Counted from the first letter of the stretch, positions 15,988-25,256 are shown. The stretch: 64,000 nucleotides of DNA from Streptomyces sp. NBC_01232 (GCF_035989885.1 NZ_CP108518.1:8175001-8239000), one strand, 5' to 3'. Numbers and translations: made by a program. The notes: generated by a model from the letters alone, not told the origin.

Positions 15988-18870
15988 ATGAGACTGCCAA
16001 GCATCCGCAGGAGCCAGGGTCGTCAAGGCCCGTCAGGCAGCCGGGTTCACACGGCGCGACGGCGGCGCAGGCGACGCACCCCGGCCATCGCCGCGCTGCT
16101 CGCCGCCACCCTCGCCGTCGTGGGGCTGGCGGCCGCCGGACCGCTCGCCGTACCCGCGTCCGCGGCCTCCGCAGCCCCCGCCGGGGCCACGGCCACGGCG
16201 GGCGACGTCACCGGCTTCACCCGGTCCGGGAACACCTTCACCATCACCGCCTCCGGCGGGGCCAGGGCCCGCGTGGTCATCGCCCGCGCCGACATCTTCC
16301 GGCTCTGGCTCTCGCCCGACGGGTCCTTCACCGACGACCCGGCCGGCTCCGACCTCGCCCCCACCACCGACTTCGGCCCCGCGGAAGCGAGTTACTCGGA
16401 CGCGGGCCCGTACTACCGGATCACCACCGGATCCCTCTCCATCCGGGTCAACAAGGCGCCCCTCAAGTTCTCCGTCTACCGCGCCGACAACACCACCCCC
16501 GTCTGGCAGGAGACCCGGCCCACCAGCTGGACGGGCACCCGGACCACCCAGTACCTGGCCCGGGGCGCGGACGAGCAGTTCTACGGCACCGGCCTGCGCC
16601 TGGGCGAATGGGCGCTCCGCGGCAAGACCGTCCCGATCGCCGTCGACAACAAGTGGCGCGAGAATGACAACGCCAGCCCCGCCCCCTTCTACATGTCCAC
16701 CAACGGCTACGGCGTCATGCGCAACACCTGGGCCCCCGGCTCCTACGGCTTCCACGCGCCCACCACCCTCGCCCACGACGAGAAGCGCTTCGACGCCTGG
16801 TACTTCACCGGCGACTCCCTCAAATCCGTGCTCGACGCGTACACCGACGTCAGCGGAAAACCCTTCATGGCGCCGATGTGGGGCTTCGAGCTCGGCAACG
16901 CCGACTGTTTCAACGCCTCCAACCCCGACTACCAGGGCGATCACAACCGGCCGCGCCACCGGACCACTCCCGACGTCGTCGGCTACGCGGCCGACGCCCG
17001 GGCCGCCGACATGCCCTCGGGCTGGTTCCTGCCCAACGACGGCTACGGCTGCGGCTACACCGCGCCCCTCAAGTCGACGGTGGACGCGCTGAAGGCCAAG
17101 GGCTTCCAGACGGGCCTGTGGACCTCCACCGGCCTCGGCTCCATCGCCGACGAGGTGGGCACCGCCGGCAGCCGGGGCGTGAAGACCGACGTGGCCTGGA
17201 TCGGCAGCGGCTACAAGTACGCCTTCAACGGCGTGCAGCAGGCCGTGGACGGGATCGAGAAGAACTCCGACGCCCGCCGCTACGTGTGGACCGTCGACGG
17301 CTGGGCGGGCACCCAGCGCAACGCCGTCGTCTGGACCGGCGACACCCACGGCACCTGGGACGACATGCGCTGGCACGTCCCCGCCATCACCGGAGCGGGC
17401 CTGTCCGGCCTCAACTACGCGGCCGGCGACGTCGACGGCATCTTCGGCGGCAGCCCGAAGACGTACGTCCGGGACCTCCAGTGGAAGGCCTTCACCCCGG
17501 CCTTCATGACCATGTCCGGCTGGGGCGCGACCAACCCGTCCGCCGGCTACCAGGACAAGCAGCCCTGGCGCTTCGCCGAGCCGTACCTCTCCGTCAACCG
17601 CAAGTACCTGCAGCTCAAGATGCGACTGATGCCGTACCTGTACACGATGAGCCGCGTCGCCCACGAGAGCGGCGTACCCAGCACCCGCGCCATGGTCCTG
17701 GAGTACCCGAACGACCCGGTGGCCCGAGGCAACCTCACCAGCGGCCAGTTCATGGCCGGTGACTCCTTCCTCGTCGCGCCCGTCGTCTCCGACACCTCGG
17801 TCCGCGACGGCATCTACCTCCCGGCCGGGACCTGGACCGACTACTGGACGGGCCGTACGTACGCGGGCCCCGGATGGCTGAACGGATATCAGGCGCCCCT
17901 CGACACCCTGCCGCTCTTCGTCAAGGGCGGCGCCGTCGTACCGATGTGGCCGCAGATGAACCACACCGGCGAGAAGCCCGTGGACACCCTCACCTACGAC
18001 ATCCATCCGCGCGGCACCTCCTCCTTCAGCCTCTACGAGGACGACGGCCGCACCCGCGCCCACCAGTCCGGTGCCTTCGCCCGCCAGCGGGTCGACGTCA
18101 CCGCCCCGCCGGCCGGCTCCGGTACGGTCTCCGTCTCCGTCGGCGCCCCCACCGGCAGCTACACCGGCAAACCGGCCTCCCGCGGCTACGAGTTCACCCT
18201 GCACGTGGCCACCGCGCCCGCCACCGTCACCGTCGACGGAGCCCCCGTGCCGGGCCTGGCCTCCAAGGCCGCCTACGACTCGGCCGCATCCGGCTGGTTC
18301 TTCGACCCGGCCGACCGCTCCGGAGTGCTCTGGATCAAGACGGGTACGAAGGCGGGCGCCTTCACCGTCTCGGCCTCCGGCACCAGCCTCCCCACGACCG
18401 AACCCCTGCCCGCCGCCACTCCGATCGACCGCTCGGCCTGGTCCCTGGTCCACGCGGACAGCGAGGAGACCGCCGCCGAGAACGGCGCCGCCGCGCGCGC
18501 CTTCGACGGGAACCCGGCCACGCATTGGCACACCGCCTGGTCCTCGGCACGGCCCGCACCGCTCCCGCACGAGATCCGGATCGACCTCGGCGCCCGCTAC
18601 GCGGTGGACGGCCTCGGCTACCTGCCCCGCCAGGACGGCGGCGTCAACGGCCGCATCGGCGGCTACGAGGTGTACGTCTCCGACACCACCACCGACTGGG
18701 GGCCACCGGTGGCGACCGGCACCTTCGCCGACACCGCGACCGCCAAGGCCACGGACCTCGCCCCGAAGCAGGGCCGCTACCTACGCCTGAGAGCACTGAC
18801 CGAGGCGGGCGGCCGCGGCCCGTGGACCAGCGCCGCCGAGATCACCCTCACGGGCCGCCCCGCCCCCTGA
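15988..18870 (+). CDS. Secreted glycoside hydrolase family 31 protein with C-terminal F5/8C-like carbohydrate-binding domain
   Basis: 960 residues from ATG 15988. A polyarginine n-region and hydrophobic core to about residue 55 form a signal peptide. An N-terminal beta-sandwich (about 60-270) precedes a TIM barrel (about 280-650), a proximal beta domain and a discoidin-like domain at about 815-960 with DGNPATHWHTAW. The predicted nucleophile is D401 in KTDVAWIGSGY and the acid/base D452 in WTGDTHGTWDDM. This differs from the WxDMNE of classic alpha-glucosidases, so the substrate may be an unusual alpha-glycoside (for example alpha-galactosaminides or modified glucans). It probably works outside the cell. 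No neighbouring sugar transporter or regulator is obvious. Confidence 0.88.
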   Translation: MRLPSIRRSQGRQGPSGSRVHTARRRRRRRTPAIAALLAATLAVVGLAAAGPLAVPASAASAAPAGATATAGDVTGFTRSGNTFTITASGGARARVVIARADIFRLWLSPDGSFTDDPAGSDLAPTTDFGPAEASYSDAGPYYRITTGSLSIRVNKAPLKFSVYRADNTTPVWQETRPTSWTGTRTTQYLARGADEQFYGTGLRLGEWALRGKTVPIAVDNKWRENDNASPAPFYMSTNGYGVMRNTWAPGSYGFHAPTTLAHDEKRFDAWYFTGDSLKSVLDAYTDVSGKPFMAPMWGFELGNADCFNASNPDYQGDHNRPRHRTTPDVVGYAADARAADMPSGWFLPNDGYGCGYTAPLKSTVDALKAKGFQTGLWTSTGLGSIADEVGTAGSRGVKTDVAWIGSGYKYAFNGVQQAVDGIEKNSDARRYVWTVDGWAGTQRNAVVWTGDTHGTWDDMRWHVPAITGAGLSGLNYAAGDVDGIFGGSPKTYVRDLQWKAFTPAFMTMSGWGATNPSAGYQDKQPWRFAEPYLSVNRKYLQLKMRLMPYLYTMSRVAHESGVPSTRAMVLEYPNDPVARGNLTSGQFMAGDSFLVAPVVSDTSVRDGIYLPAGTWTDYWTGRTYAGPGWLNGYQAPLDTLPLFVKGGAVVPMWPQMNHTGEKPVDTLTYDIHPRGTSSFSLYEDDGRTRAHQSGAFARQRVDVTAPPAGSGTVSVSVGAPTGSYTGKPASRGYEFTLHVATAPATVTVDGAPVPGLASKAAYDSAASGWFFDPADRSGVLWIKTGTKAGAFTVSASGTSLPTTEPLPAATPIDRSAWSLVHADSEETAAENGAAARAFDGNPATHWHTAWSSARPAPLPHEIRIDLGARYAVDGLGYLPRQDGGVNGRIGGYEVYVSDTTTDWGPPVATGTFADTATAKATDLAPKQGRYLRLRALTEAGGRGPWTSAAEITLTGRPAP

Positions 18871-18875
18871 CCGCC

Positions 18876-19415
18876 TCAGCCCTCGCCGTCGCCGAGCACG
18901 GCCCGGCACTCCCGCCGGGCCGGCTCGCTCAGGAGCCCGCCCAACCGCGTGAACAGGGCGAGGAGTTCGCCTCCCCAGGCCTCGCGAAAGGCGGGATCGA
19001 TCCGCGCGAGGTCGAGCTCGTTGGCCGCCGACAGCTCGGCGAGGTCCCGCCGCAACGCAGGGGAGGGGGAGTGGACGCGGCCGGTGAACCGGTCCCGGAA
19101 GACCGCGTCCTCGAGGGCGAGCGTCGGGTACGAGGCCGCCCGGTCGCAGGCCGCGTACAGGTACACGATCTCCTCCGCCTCGTCGCCGATCACCGCGGCC
19201 AGCTCGGCCCGCCGCGCGAGCGGCAGCAGGGCGGTGGGGAATCCGTCCGTGCCGTAGAACGCGTGGCACAGACCCGCCCGTTGGAGCGCGGGCCGCGCAC
19301 CCCAGGACGCAAGGAGTCCCCGTACGCGCTCAAGGTGTGCGAGGAGGGTCCCACCCGGATGGGTGATCTCCCGCGCACCGAGCTCCCGCAGCCAGGCGAC
19401 GACGTGATCCGGCAC
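18876..19415 (-). CDS. DUF6817 family protein
   Basis: 179 residues from GTG 19415, which has GGAGGG upstream; an upstream extension to 19571 is low-complexity and unlikely. The protein is mostly helical with LRELGAREITHPGGTLLAHLERV, GLCHAFYGTDGF and YLYAACDRAASYP, features of DUF6817 proteins. The conserved His and Asp residues resemble metal-dependent HD-type folds, which is an inference only. It ends 6 bp from the GH31 stop (convergent) and is divergent from the LysR gene, whose operator-like repeats lie between them, so it is a candidate LysR target. Confidence 0.7.
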   Translation of the reverse strand: MPDHVVAWLRELGAREITHPGGTLLAHLERVRGLLASWGARPALQRAGLCHAFYGTDGFPTALLPLARRAELAAVIGDEAEEIVYLYAACDRAASYPTLALEDAVFRDRFTGRVHSPSPALRRDLAELSAANELDLARIDPAFREAWGGELLALFTRLGGLLSEPARRECRAVLGDGEG

Positions 19416-19576
19416 CGCTGTGTCCCTCCGGTCGTTCGTGGTAACCGAGTTGAGGCCGGGGCCGGGGCCGGGTGGGTCGACACCCGTCCTCGCCCGCGCC
19501 CCGGGTTCCGGACACCGTGGCGAAGGCGGGGACGGGTTGCCGCCCGGGCCCTGCACCGATCTTGATCCCATCGAAA

Positions 19577-19627
19577 ACCCAAGTCAATCCTCCGATTTAC
19601 TCCCCATACCCAAGCGATATCTTGGGT
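19577..19627. promoter_or_regulatory. ACCCAAG repeats upstream of the LysR gene (predicted LysR operator)
   Basis: A perfect palindrome ACCCAAG-CGATAT-CTTGGGT at 19608-19627 ends 3 bp before the LysR start codon. A further direct copy ACCCAAG lies at 19577-19583, about 31 bp upstream. LysR regulators usually bind such paired sites in their own divergent promoter. Confidence 0.6.
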
Positions 19628-19630
19628 CTC

Positions 19631-20539
19631 ATGACCCTCGACGATCTTCGTGTGTTCGTGGCGGTCTGCCGCGCCGGCAGCCTCAGCGCCGTGGCACGCG
19701 ACCTCGGCTGCACCCAGTCGGCCGTCAGCCAGCACGTCCGCCGCCTGGAGAAGCAGACCGGCACGAGCCTCCTGGAGCGCCACGCCCGCGGGGTCGTACC
19801 CACCGAGGCCGGCCGCATCATCCAGGCGGCCGCCGCCGACGGCATCGCCGGACTCGACGGTGCCTTGCGCCGGGTCGACGACCTCGTCCGGGGCGGCGGC
19901 GGCACCGTCCGCGTCACCACCGGCGGGACGACGGTGCGGCACTTCATGTCCGAGGCCGTCGTCACCTTCCGCCGCCGCCACCCCGAGGTGAACCTGGAGT
20001 TCCAGACCGAGAACTCCATCCGCAGCTGCCTCGACGCCCTCGCCGCCGACGCCCTCGACCTCGCCTGGATCACCATCGGCGGCCCGGTCCGCGGCATCGA
20101 GCTGCGCCCCGTCATGGAACTGCCCTGGGTGCTCGCCGTCGGCGCGGACGACCCCCTCGCCGCCCGCGCCCGCATCGAACCCCCCGACCTCGCCGGAATC
20201 CGCCACATCCGGCTCCCCAAGAACTCCGCCTCCCGCGCCCACCTCGACGCCGCCTTCGCCGAATCCGGCATCCGCGTCAGCTCCGACACCAGCGTGGCCG
20301 ACTGGGACACCGCCCTGCTGCTGGCCGAACTGGGCCTCGGACACGCCGTCGTGCCCGCGCTGCCCGGCTGGCAGATCCCCGGCTCAGACGGCCCGCTGCG
20401 CCTCGTGCCGATCCCCGCGCTGCCGCCCCTCGCCGTCGGATGGGCGGTCCGCCGCTGGGCCGCCCTCGCCCCGCCCGCCCTCGTCTTCGCCGACGAGGTC
20501 GCCCGCAGCTGCCGGGCGCGCGCCGCCGGGCAGCAGTGA
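19631..20539 (+). CDS. LysR-family transcriptional regulator
   Basis: 302 residues. The N-terminal winged helix (residues 1-60) has LRVFVAVCRAGSLSAVARDL and TQSAVSQHVRRLE, then LLERHARGVVPTEAG. The effector domain (about 90-295) is a periplasmic-binding-like fold. There is no clear Shine-Dalgarno before ATG 19631; a palindrome occupies that spot, so the transcript may be nearly leaderless. The last 156 bp overlap the 3' end of the convergent MFS gene, an unusually long antisense overlap. Confidence 0.88.
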   Translation: MTLDDLRVFVAVCRAGSLSAVARDLGCTQSAVSQHVRRLEKQTGTSLLERHARGVVPTEAGRIIQAAAADGIAGLDGALRRVDDLVRGGGGTVRVTTGGTTVRHFMSEAVVTFRRRHPEVNLEFQTENSIRSCLDALAADALDLAWITIGGPVRGIELRPVMELPWVLAVGADDPLAARARIEPPDLAGIRHIRLPKNSASRAHLDAAFAESGIRVSSDTSVADWDTALLLAELGLGHAVVPALPGWQIPGSDGPLRLVPIPALPPLAVGWAVRRWAALAPPALVFADEVARSCRARAAGQQ

Positions 20540-21805
20540 CGCCGCCACCAGTCCTACGGCGGCCAGCGCGGACAGGGCCACCAGCGCCGAGCCGCGCAGC
20601 CCGGCACTCGCGGCGACCGCGATCCCGAGCGCCGGGCCGACGTTCATGGCCGTCTGCTTGAGCCCTCCGACGACCCCGGCGTATCCGGCCGGGGCCTCGC
20701 CGACCACCGCCCCGGTCGCGGTGACCATGACGACGGTGAACCCCGCGCCGAGCACCCCGAAGGCCACCGGGGACGCGGAGCCCAGCCCGGCGATCCCGGC
20801 GACGACCAGCCCCGTACCGGCCAGTGCGGTCCGCCGCGGCCCGTACCGCCGCAGGGCCCGGCCCGCGACGGGCGCCCCCGCGACCATCAGCGCGGTCAGC
20901 GGCAGCACCCGCACCCCGGTGGCCAGGGGGTCCAGTCCCTCGACGTCCTGGAGGTGGAACGTGGCGGTGAACAGCGCCCCGAACATGCCCGCGGAGACGA
21001 TCAGCAGCAGTCCCATCGAGGCCGTCACCGCCGTGGACCGGGCCACGGCACGCGGTACGAAGGGCTGCAGCGCCCGGCGCTCACGGCGTACGAAAACAGC
21101 AGCCACGGCGGCGGCCGCCCCGAACCCGAGGAGCGTGCGCGAGGCCGTCCACCCGTATCCGGGCACTCCGACGAGCGTGTGCACGAACACCGCGAGGGCC
21201 GTCGCGAGCAGGGCCGCGCCCGTGAGTTCCAGCCGCCCGCGCTCCGCACGCGGCGGTGCGGGGGCGCGTACGGCGAGTGTCAGCGCCGCTATCACCAGGG
21301 CCACCGGCACATTGATCACGAACACGGCCCGCCAGTCCCACCGGTCGACCAGCACGCCCCCGAGCAGCGGACCGGCCGCCGCGGCCACCCCGATTGCGCT
21401 GGTCCGCACGGCGACCGGGCCGGAAAGCCGGTCGGGCGGATAGGCGAGCCGCAGCAGCGCCAGCGTCGCGGGCTGCAGCAGCGCCCCGAACACGCCCTGC
21501 ACGGCGCGCAGGGCGATCACCCAGCCCACGCCCGGCGCGAAGACGATGCCGGCCGAGGCGCCGGCGAAGCCGAGCACGCCGACGAAGAGCAGCCGGGAGT
21601 GCCCGTACCGGTCACCCAGGCGCCCGGCGACCACCAGGAAAGCGGCCACGGCGAGCAAGTAGGCGGTGCTGGTCCACTGGACCTGCGCCACGCTCGCCCC
21701 CAGATCGCGCCGCAGGCTCGGCTGCGCCACGGTCAGCACGGTGCCGTCCAGTGCGACGAGCATGGCTCCCGCCACACTGACGAGCAGTGAGATCCGCTGC
21801 CTCAT
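20384..21805 (-). CDS. MFS drug exporter (DHA2-like)
   Basis: 473 residues beginning MRQRISLLVSVAGAMLVALDGTVL, typical of the DHA2 group where an acidic residue sits in helix 1. Motif A-like GRLGDRYGHSRLL follows helix 2, and motif C-like GPLLGGVLVDRWDWR marks an antiporter. Hydrophobic segments fit 12-14 helices, ending about residue 430. The last 40 residues are hydrophilic and read antisense to the LysR gene. It is coupled to the upstream TetR gene by an ATGA overlap, a regulator-efflux pair. Substrate unknown. Confidence 0.88.
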   Translation of the reverse strand: MRQRISLLVSVAGAMLVALDGTVLTVAQPSLRRDLGASVAQVQWTSTAYLLAVAAFLVVAGRLGDRYGHSRLLFVGVLGFAGASAGIVFAPGVGWVIALRAVQGVFGALLQPATLALLRLAYPPDRLSGPVAVRTSAIGVAAAAGPLLGGVLVDRWDWRAVFVINVPVALVIAALTLAVRAPAPPRAERGRLELTGAALLATALAVFVHTLVGVPGYGWTASRTLLGFGAAAAVAAVFVRRERRALQPFVPRAVARSTAVTASMGLLLIVSAGMFGALFTATFHLQDVEGLDPLATGVRVLPLTALMVAGAPVAGRALRRYGPRRTALAGTGLVVAGIAGLGSASPVAFGVLGAGFTVVMVTATGAVVGEAPAGYAGVVGGLKQTAMNVGPALGIAVAASAGLRGSALVALSALAAVGLVAASLLPGGARPAAAGDLVGEDEGGRGEGGPAADRPSDGEGRQRGDRHEAQRAV

Positions 21806-22404
21806 ACGGGCTCCGGCCCGAGGTGCGCGTCGACGGCGGCGCCGACGAGCCGATCGACGCCGTCGGCCGGGGCGCCGCCCAGGACCAGCGGCAGGCTGCC
21901 CCAGCGCCACAACTGGGCCACGCCGTGCAGGTTGGCCCACAACGCGGCGGCGGTGACGGAGGGTTCGGCCGCCCCGCACTCGCGGACGAGTCCGACGAGG
22001 AGGCCGAACATCGCGAGCGTGGTCTCCCGCAGCCGCGGCCCCTCGGCGGCCCCCCGGCCCGTACTGTCCAGCAGGTCGTGCCGGAACATCAGCTCGAACA
22101 TCCCCGCGTGCTCCAGCGCGTAGCCGACGTACGCGCACCCGATCGCCCGCACCCGCTCGCGCGGGGGCAGTTCCCCGGCGCCCGCCGCCGAGGTCGCGAA
22201 CCGGGCGCCGAGCTCTTCGAACCCGCGCCGGGCGATCGCCGACAACAGCGACTGGTGCGTGGGGAAGTACCGGCGCGGCGCCCCGTGCGAGACGCCGGCC
22301 CGGCGGGCGATCTCCCGCAGCCCCAGAGCGCCGGTCCCCTCGCTCATGACGAGCTCCACGCCCACGTCGATCAGCCGCTCCCGGAGCGGTCTCTCCTGGT
22401 CCAT
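21802..22404 (-). CDS. TetR-family repressor of the adjacent MFS gene
   Basis: About 200 residues. The helix-turn-helix is at 15-55: RLIDVGVELVMSEGTGALGL and ARRAGVSHGAPRRYFPTHQSL, followed by a TetR_C-like ligand domain. The start is either ATG 22404 or GTG 22410; neither has a clear ribosome site. A perfect GTAGACA-G-TGTCTAC palindrome and an additional half-site lie immediately upstream. The efflux gene overlaps its stop codon, so the repressor and pump are made together and released by a common inducer. Confidence 0.88.
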   Translation of the reverse strand: MDQERPLRERLIDVGVELVMSEGTGALGLREIARRAGVSHGAPRRYFPTHQSLLSAIARRGFEELGARFATSAAGAGELPPRERVRAIGCAYVGYALEHAGMFELMFRHDLLDSTGRGAAEGPRLRETTLAMFGLLVGLVRECGAAEPSVTAAALWANLHGVAQLWRWGSLPLVLGGAPADGVDRLVGAAVDAHLGPEPV

Positions 22405-22408
22405 GGGC

Positions 22409-22440
22409 ACTGTCTACCAGCAGGTGTAGACAGTGTCTAC
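22409..22440. promoter_or_regulatory. TetR operator: GTAGACA palindrome with extra half-site
   Basis: Perfect 15-bp palindrome GTAGACAGTGTCTAC at 22426-22440, plus a third half-site CTGTCTAC at 22410-22417, directly upstream of the TetR start. This is the expected place for autorepression. Confidence 0.7.
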
Positions 22441-22562
22441 TCCCGCTGGGCGGCCGGATTCGTGCGCCCGGAGGCCCTGTCCCGCGGTGCGGGGGATGAT
22501 GGAGTGGCCGGGGAGGACGGACGAGTGTGATCCCGCGGCCCGGCGGAGGAGGTGTACGTGCC

Positions 22563-22805
22563 ATGACCGAGAACGACGGCGGTCCGTCGGCGCAGAAACT
22601 GGAGGAGGGCCGGCTGCTCAAGGAGCTGGAGGCCATTCACCGCACGCGCCACGAGACCCTGTTGCACGGGTCCGACGACGCCTTGGTCACCCACACGAAG
22701 CGGATGAACGAGCTGGAGCACGAGTACGTACGCCGCCACCCGCAGCGGGCCCAGACCGCCGGCCGCACCCGCACGGGGGCCCGTGCCCGAACCACCGGGG
22801 AGTAG
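22563..22805 (+). CDS. DUF6158 family small protein
   Basis: 80 residues from ATG 22563 with GGAGGAGG upstream. Charged and helical, with EEGRLLKELEAIHRTRHETL and GSDDALVTHTKRMNELEHEY, the pattern of the Streptomyces DUF6158 family. No signal peptide or cofactor motif. Function unknown. It stands alone between two TetR units. Confidence 0.75.
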   Translation: MTENDGGPSAQKLEEGRLLKELEAIHRTRHETLLHGSDDALVTHTKRMNELEHEYVRRHPQRAQTAGRTRTGARARTTGE

Positions 22806-23054
22806 CCCGGGCGGATCCCTCCGGTCAGCAGGCACGACTCCCGGAGCCGGGTCAGCCGTGCGCGCTCCGGGCCGGGTGAGACCTGGCGTCGCCGTGCAGT
22901 CCGACGATGACGACGGGCAGGGTCGCGGCCTGCGCCGGTTCGGGCTCTCCCGTGTTCGTATGCGCGGGCAGGTGCACGCCGGATTCCTGCCGGGGGTCAC
23001 CGCGCTCACCGCGCCCTCCTGGTGATCCCTGTGTGGTGGTCGTGCATCTCCTTT

Positions 23055-23088
23055 GCCTCGAATGAGACAATCTTGTATCGTTCGAGGC
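23055..23088. promoter_or_regulatory. Long palindrome upstream of the second TetR gene
   Basis: A 34-bp inverted repeat with arms GCCTCGAATGAGACAA and TTGTATCGTTCGAGGC, matching at 14 of 16 positions, 15 bp before the TetR start. It is almost certainly the operator of this TetR-like protein and probably also controls the MFS gene just downstream. Confidence 0.7.
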
Positions 23089-23103
23089 GAAGGAGGCTCA
23101 CTC

Positions 23104-23685
23104 ATGGTGAACGAAGAAGAACTGCTGGACGGTGCCGCCCGCATCCTCGCCGGCGATCACAGCGCCTCGATGGTGCAGATCGCCGCCGGCATCGGCACCA
23201 GCCGCGCCACGCTGAGCCGCCGCTACGCAACCCGCGAGGCACTGCTCAAGGCCGTCGCCGTCCGGGCGATCGAGGTGGTCGACGAGTGCCTGGCCCCCCT
23301 CGACCTGGCGCCGGGCGCCGACGCGGCCGCATTCGACACCGCCATCGAGGACCTGGTCATCGCCCTGATGCCCGCCGCGCACCTCTACGGATTCGCCTCG
23401 CGGGACGCCACCGTCCTCGCGGACCCGCAGTTCCGGGCCGGCGTCGACCGGCAGGACCAGCGGGCCCTGGCCTTCCTCGCCCACGGACAGCGGCTGGGCC
23501 GGTTGCGCGCGGACCTGCCGCCGTACTGGATCTGGTACTCGCTCTGGGGCCTGCTCGACGCGGCCGCCGAGGGCGTGCGCGACGGCCACCTCGCCCCGCG
23601 CCAGATCGGCCACCTGGTCCTGACCTCCTTCCTCAGCGGGACGCGGCCCGTCGTGCAGCCCCCCGCCGGCGCTCCCGCGCCCTGA
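23104..23685 (+). CDS. TetR/AcrR-family regulator
   Basis: 193 residues from ATG 23104, which has AAGGAGG upstream. The helix-turn-helix lies at residues 8-50: GAARILAGDHSASMVQIAAG and GTSRATLSRRYATREALLKA. A variable all-helical ligand domain follows. A large palindrome overlaps the promoter. An MFS exporter gene begins 47 bp downstream on the same strand, a QacR/QacA-like arrangement, so the exporter's substrates are the likely inducers. Confidence 0.88.
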   Translation: MVNEEELLDGAARILAGDHSASMVQIAAGIGTSRATLSRRYATREALLKAVAVRAIEVVDECLAPLDLAPGADAAAFDTAIEDLVIALMPAAHLYGFASRDATVLADPQFRAGVDRQDQRALAFLAHGQRLGRLRADLPPYWIWYSLWGLLDAAAEGVRDGHLAPRQIGHLVLTSFLSGTRPVVQPPAGAPAP

Positions 23686-23732
23686 AACTCCCCTCCACCG
23701 TGCGCAGCGTGCGCACCTCTGAACGGAACTTC

Positions 23733-25256
23733 ATGCACACCCCCGCGCTGGACCCCCGTAGGTGGATCGTCCTGGCGATCCTCTCCGGCAGCCTCCTGCT
23801 CATCTCCATGGACACCACGATCCTCAACGTGGCCTTTCCCTCGCTCGTCGGTGACCTCCGGCCCGGGGCCGTGCAGCAGCTGTGGATCATCGACATCTAC
23901 GCGCTCGCCCTGTCCGGCCTGCTGGTCACCGCCGGTGCGCTCGGCGACCGCTGGGGGCGCAAGCGGCTGCTGATGGCGGGCTTCGGCATCTTCTCGCTGG
24001 CCTCGCTCATAGCCGTGTTCTCCACCGAGGCCTGGCACGTGATCGCGGCCCGCGCCCTCCTCGGCATCGGCGGCGCGGCCATCATGCCGTCCACCGTGTC
24101 GATCCTGCGCACCGTCTTCACCGACGCCAAGGAGCGCGCCTTCGCGCTTGCCGTCTGGGCTGCCGTCTTCGGCGGCGGCATGGCCTTCGGGCCCGTCGTC
24201 GGCGGGCTCCTGGTCCAGGACTACGGCTGGCACTCCGCCTTCCTCCTGAACCTCCCCGTCGCCGCCGTCATCGTCGCGGCCGGCCTGCGCTACCTGCCCG
24301 AATCGCGCTCGCCGCGCAGCGCCGGCAAGTGGGACTGGTGGGGCGTCGGCCAGTCCGTCATCGGCATGCTCGCCCTCGCGGGCGGTATCAAGCAGCTCGG
24401 CAAGAGCGGGATCGCCGAGCCGCTGCCCTGGGCCCTGCTCCTGATCGCCGCCGTTGCCCTGACCGTCTTCGTGCGCCGCCAGCTGAGCCTGGACAACCCC
24501 CTGCTGCAGGTACGGCTGTTCGCCAGGCCCGCGTTCAGCGTCGCGGCCACCGCGATCTTCCTGCCCATGGTGGGCATGGGCGCCATCCTGTTCCTGGTCA
24601 CCCAGTGGTTCCAGTACGGCGAGGGCTACACCCCGCTGGAGGCCGGACTGCGCCTGCTGCCCGCCCCGCTCGCGCTGATCGCCGCCTCGATGGTGGCCCC
24701 GTCGCTGATGCAGCGGTTCGCGATCCGCCACGTGCTCGGCGCCGGACTGGTCGTCCTGGCCGTCGGCATGGCCCTGCCCTGGACCTTCCAGCAGTTCACC
24801 GACCTCGGCTACCCGGCCTTCGCGGCCGCCCTGACCGTGATGGGCCTGGGCGCCGGACTCGCCACCACCGTGGCCTCGGTGACGCTGGTCTCCGCCGCGC
24901 CCGCCGCCGAGGTCTCCAGCGCCGCCGCCATCGAGGAGACCTGCTACGAACTCGGCTCCGCCATGGGCGTCGCCGTCCTCGGCTCCACCGCGGCGGCGCT
25001 CTACCGCGGCAACCTGCCCGCCCTGGACCTGGACGGCCCCAGCACCGCCGCCGTACGGGACTCCGTCGGCGAGGCCGCGCACACCGCCGAACGCCTCGGC
25101 GGCGCCGTCGGCCAGGCCCTGCTCGACACCGCCTCGCACGCCTACACCCTGGCGATCACCCCGGCGTTCCTGCTGGCCGCCGTCCTCGCGGTCGCCGCGG
25201 CGGCCACGACCTGGACGCTCATTCCGCGGGACCTGCAGCCGACCGAGAACCACTGA
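23733..25256 (+). CDS. DHA2-family MFS drug exporter (14 helices)
   Basis: 507 residues, close to the family length for 14-helix QacA/SmvA-like pumps. Motif D1 in helix 1 is LLISMDTTILNVAFPSL, motif A is GALGDRWGRKRLLMAG, and motif C is GGGMAFGPVVGGLLVQDYGW. The central loop and helices 13-14 are present. It follows a TetR gene on the same strand and is probably derepressed by toxic cations or antibiotics. The last 38 bp overlap the convergent XRE-TPR gene. Confidence 0.92.
   Translation: MHTPALDPRRWIVLAILSGSLLLISMDTTILNVAFPSLVGDLRPGAVQQLWIIDIYALALSGLLVTAGALGDRWGRKRLLMAGFGIFSLASLIAVFSTEAWHVIAARALLGIGGAAIMPSTVSILRTVFTDAKERAFALAVWAAVFGGGMAFGPVVGGLLVQDYGWHSAFLLNLPVAAVIVAAGLRYLPESRSPRSAGKWDWWGVGQSVIGMLALAGGIKQLGKSGIAEPLPWALLLIAAVALTVFVRRQLSLDNPLLQVRLFARPAFSVAATAIFLPMVGMGAILFLVTQWFQYGEGYTPLEAGLRLLPAPLALIAASMVAPSLMQRFAIRHVLGAGLVVLAVGMALPWTFQQFTDLGYPAFAAALTVMGLGAGLATTVASVTLVSAAPAAEVSSAAAIEETCYELGSAMGVAVLGSTAAALYRGNLPALDLDGPSTAAVRDSVGEAAHTAERLGGAVGQALLDTASHAYTLAITPAFLLAAVLAVAAAATTWTLIPRDLQPTENH

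Noticed and set aside
22852..23070. 72-residue minus-strand frame containing TLPVVIVGLHGDARSH
   Set aside because: The end looks slightly protein-like, but there is no ribosome site, no conserved family is recognised, and it covers the TetR operator.
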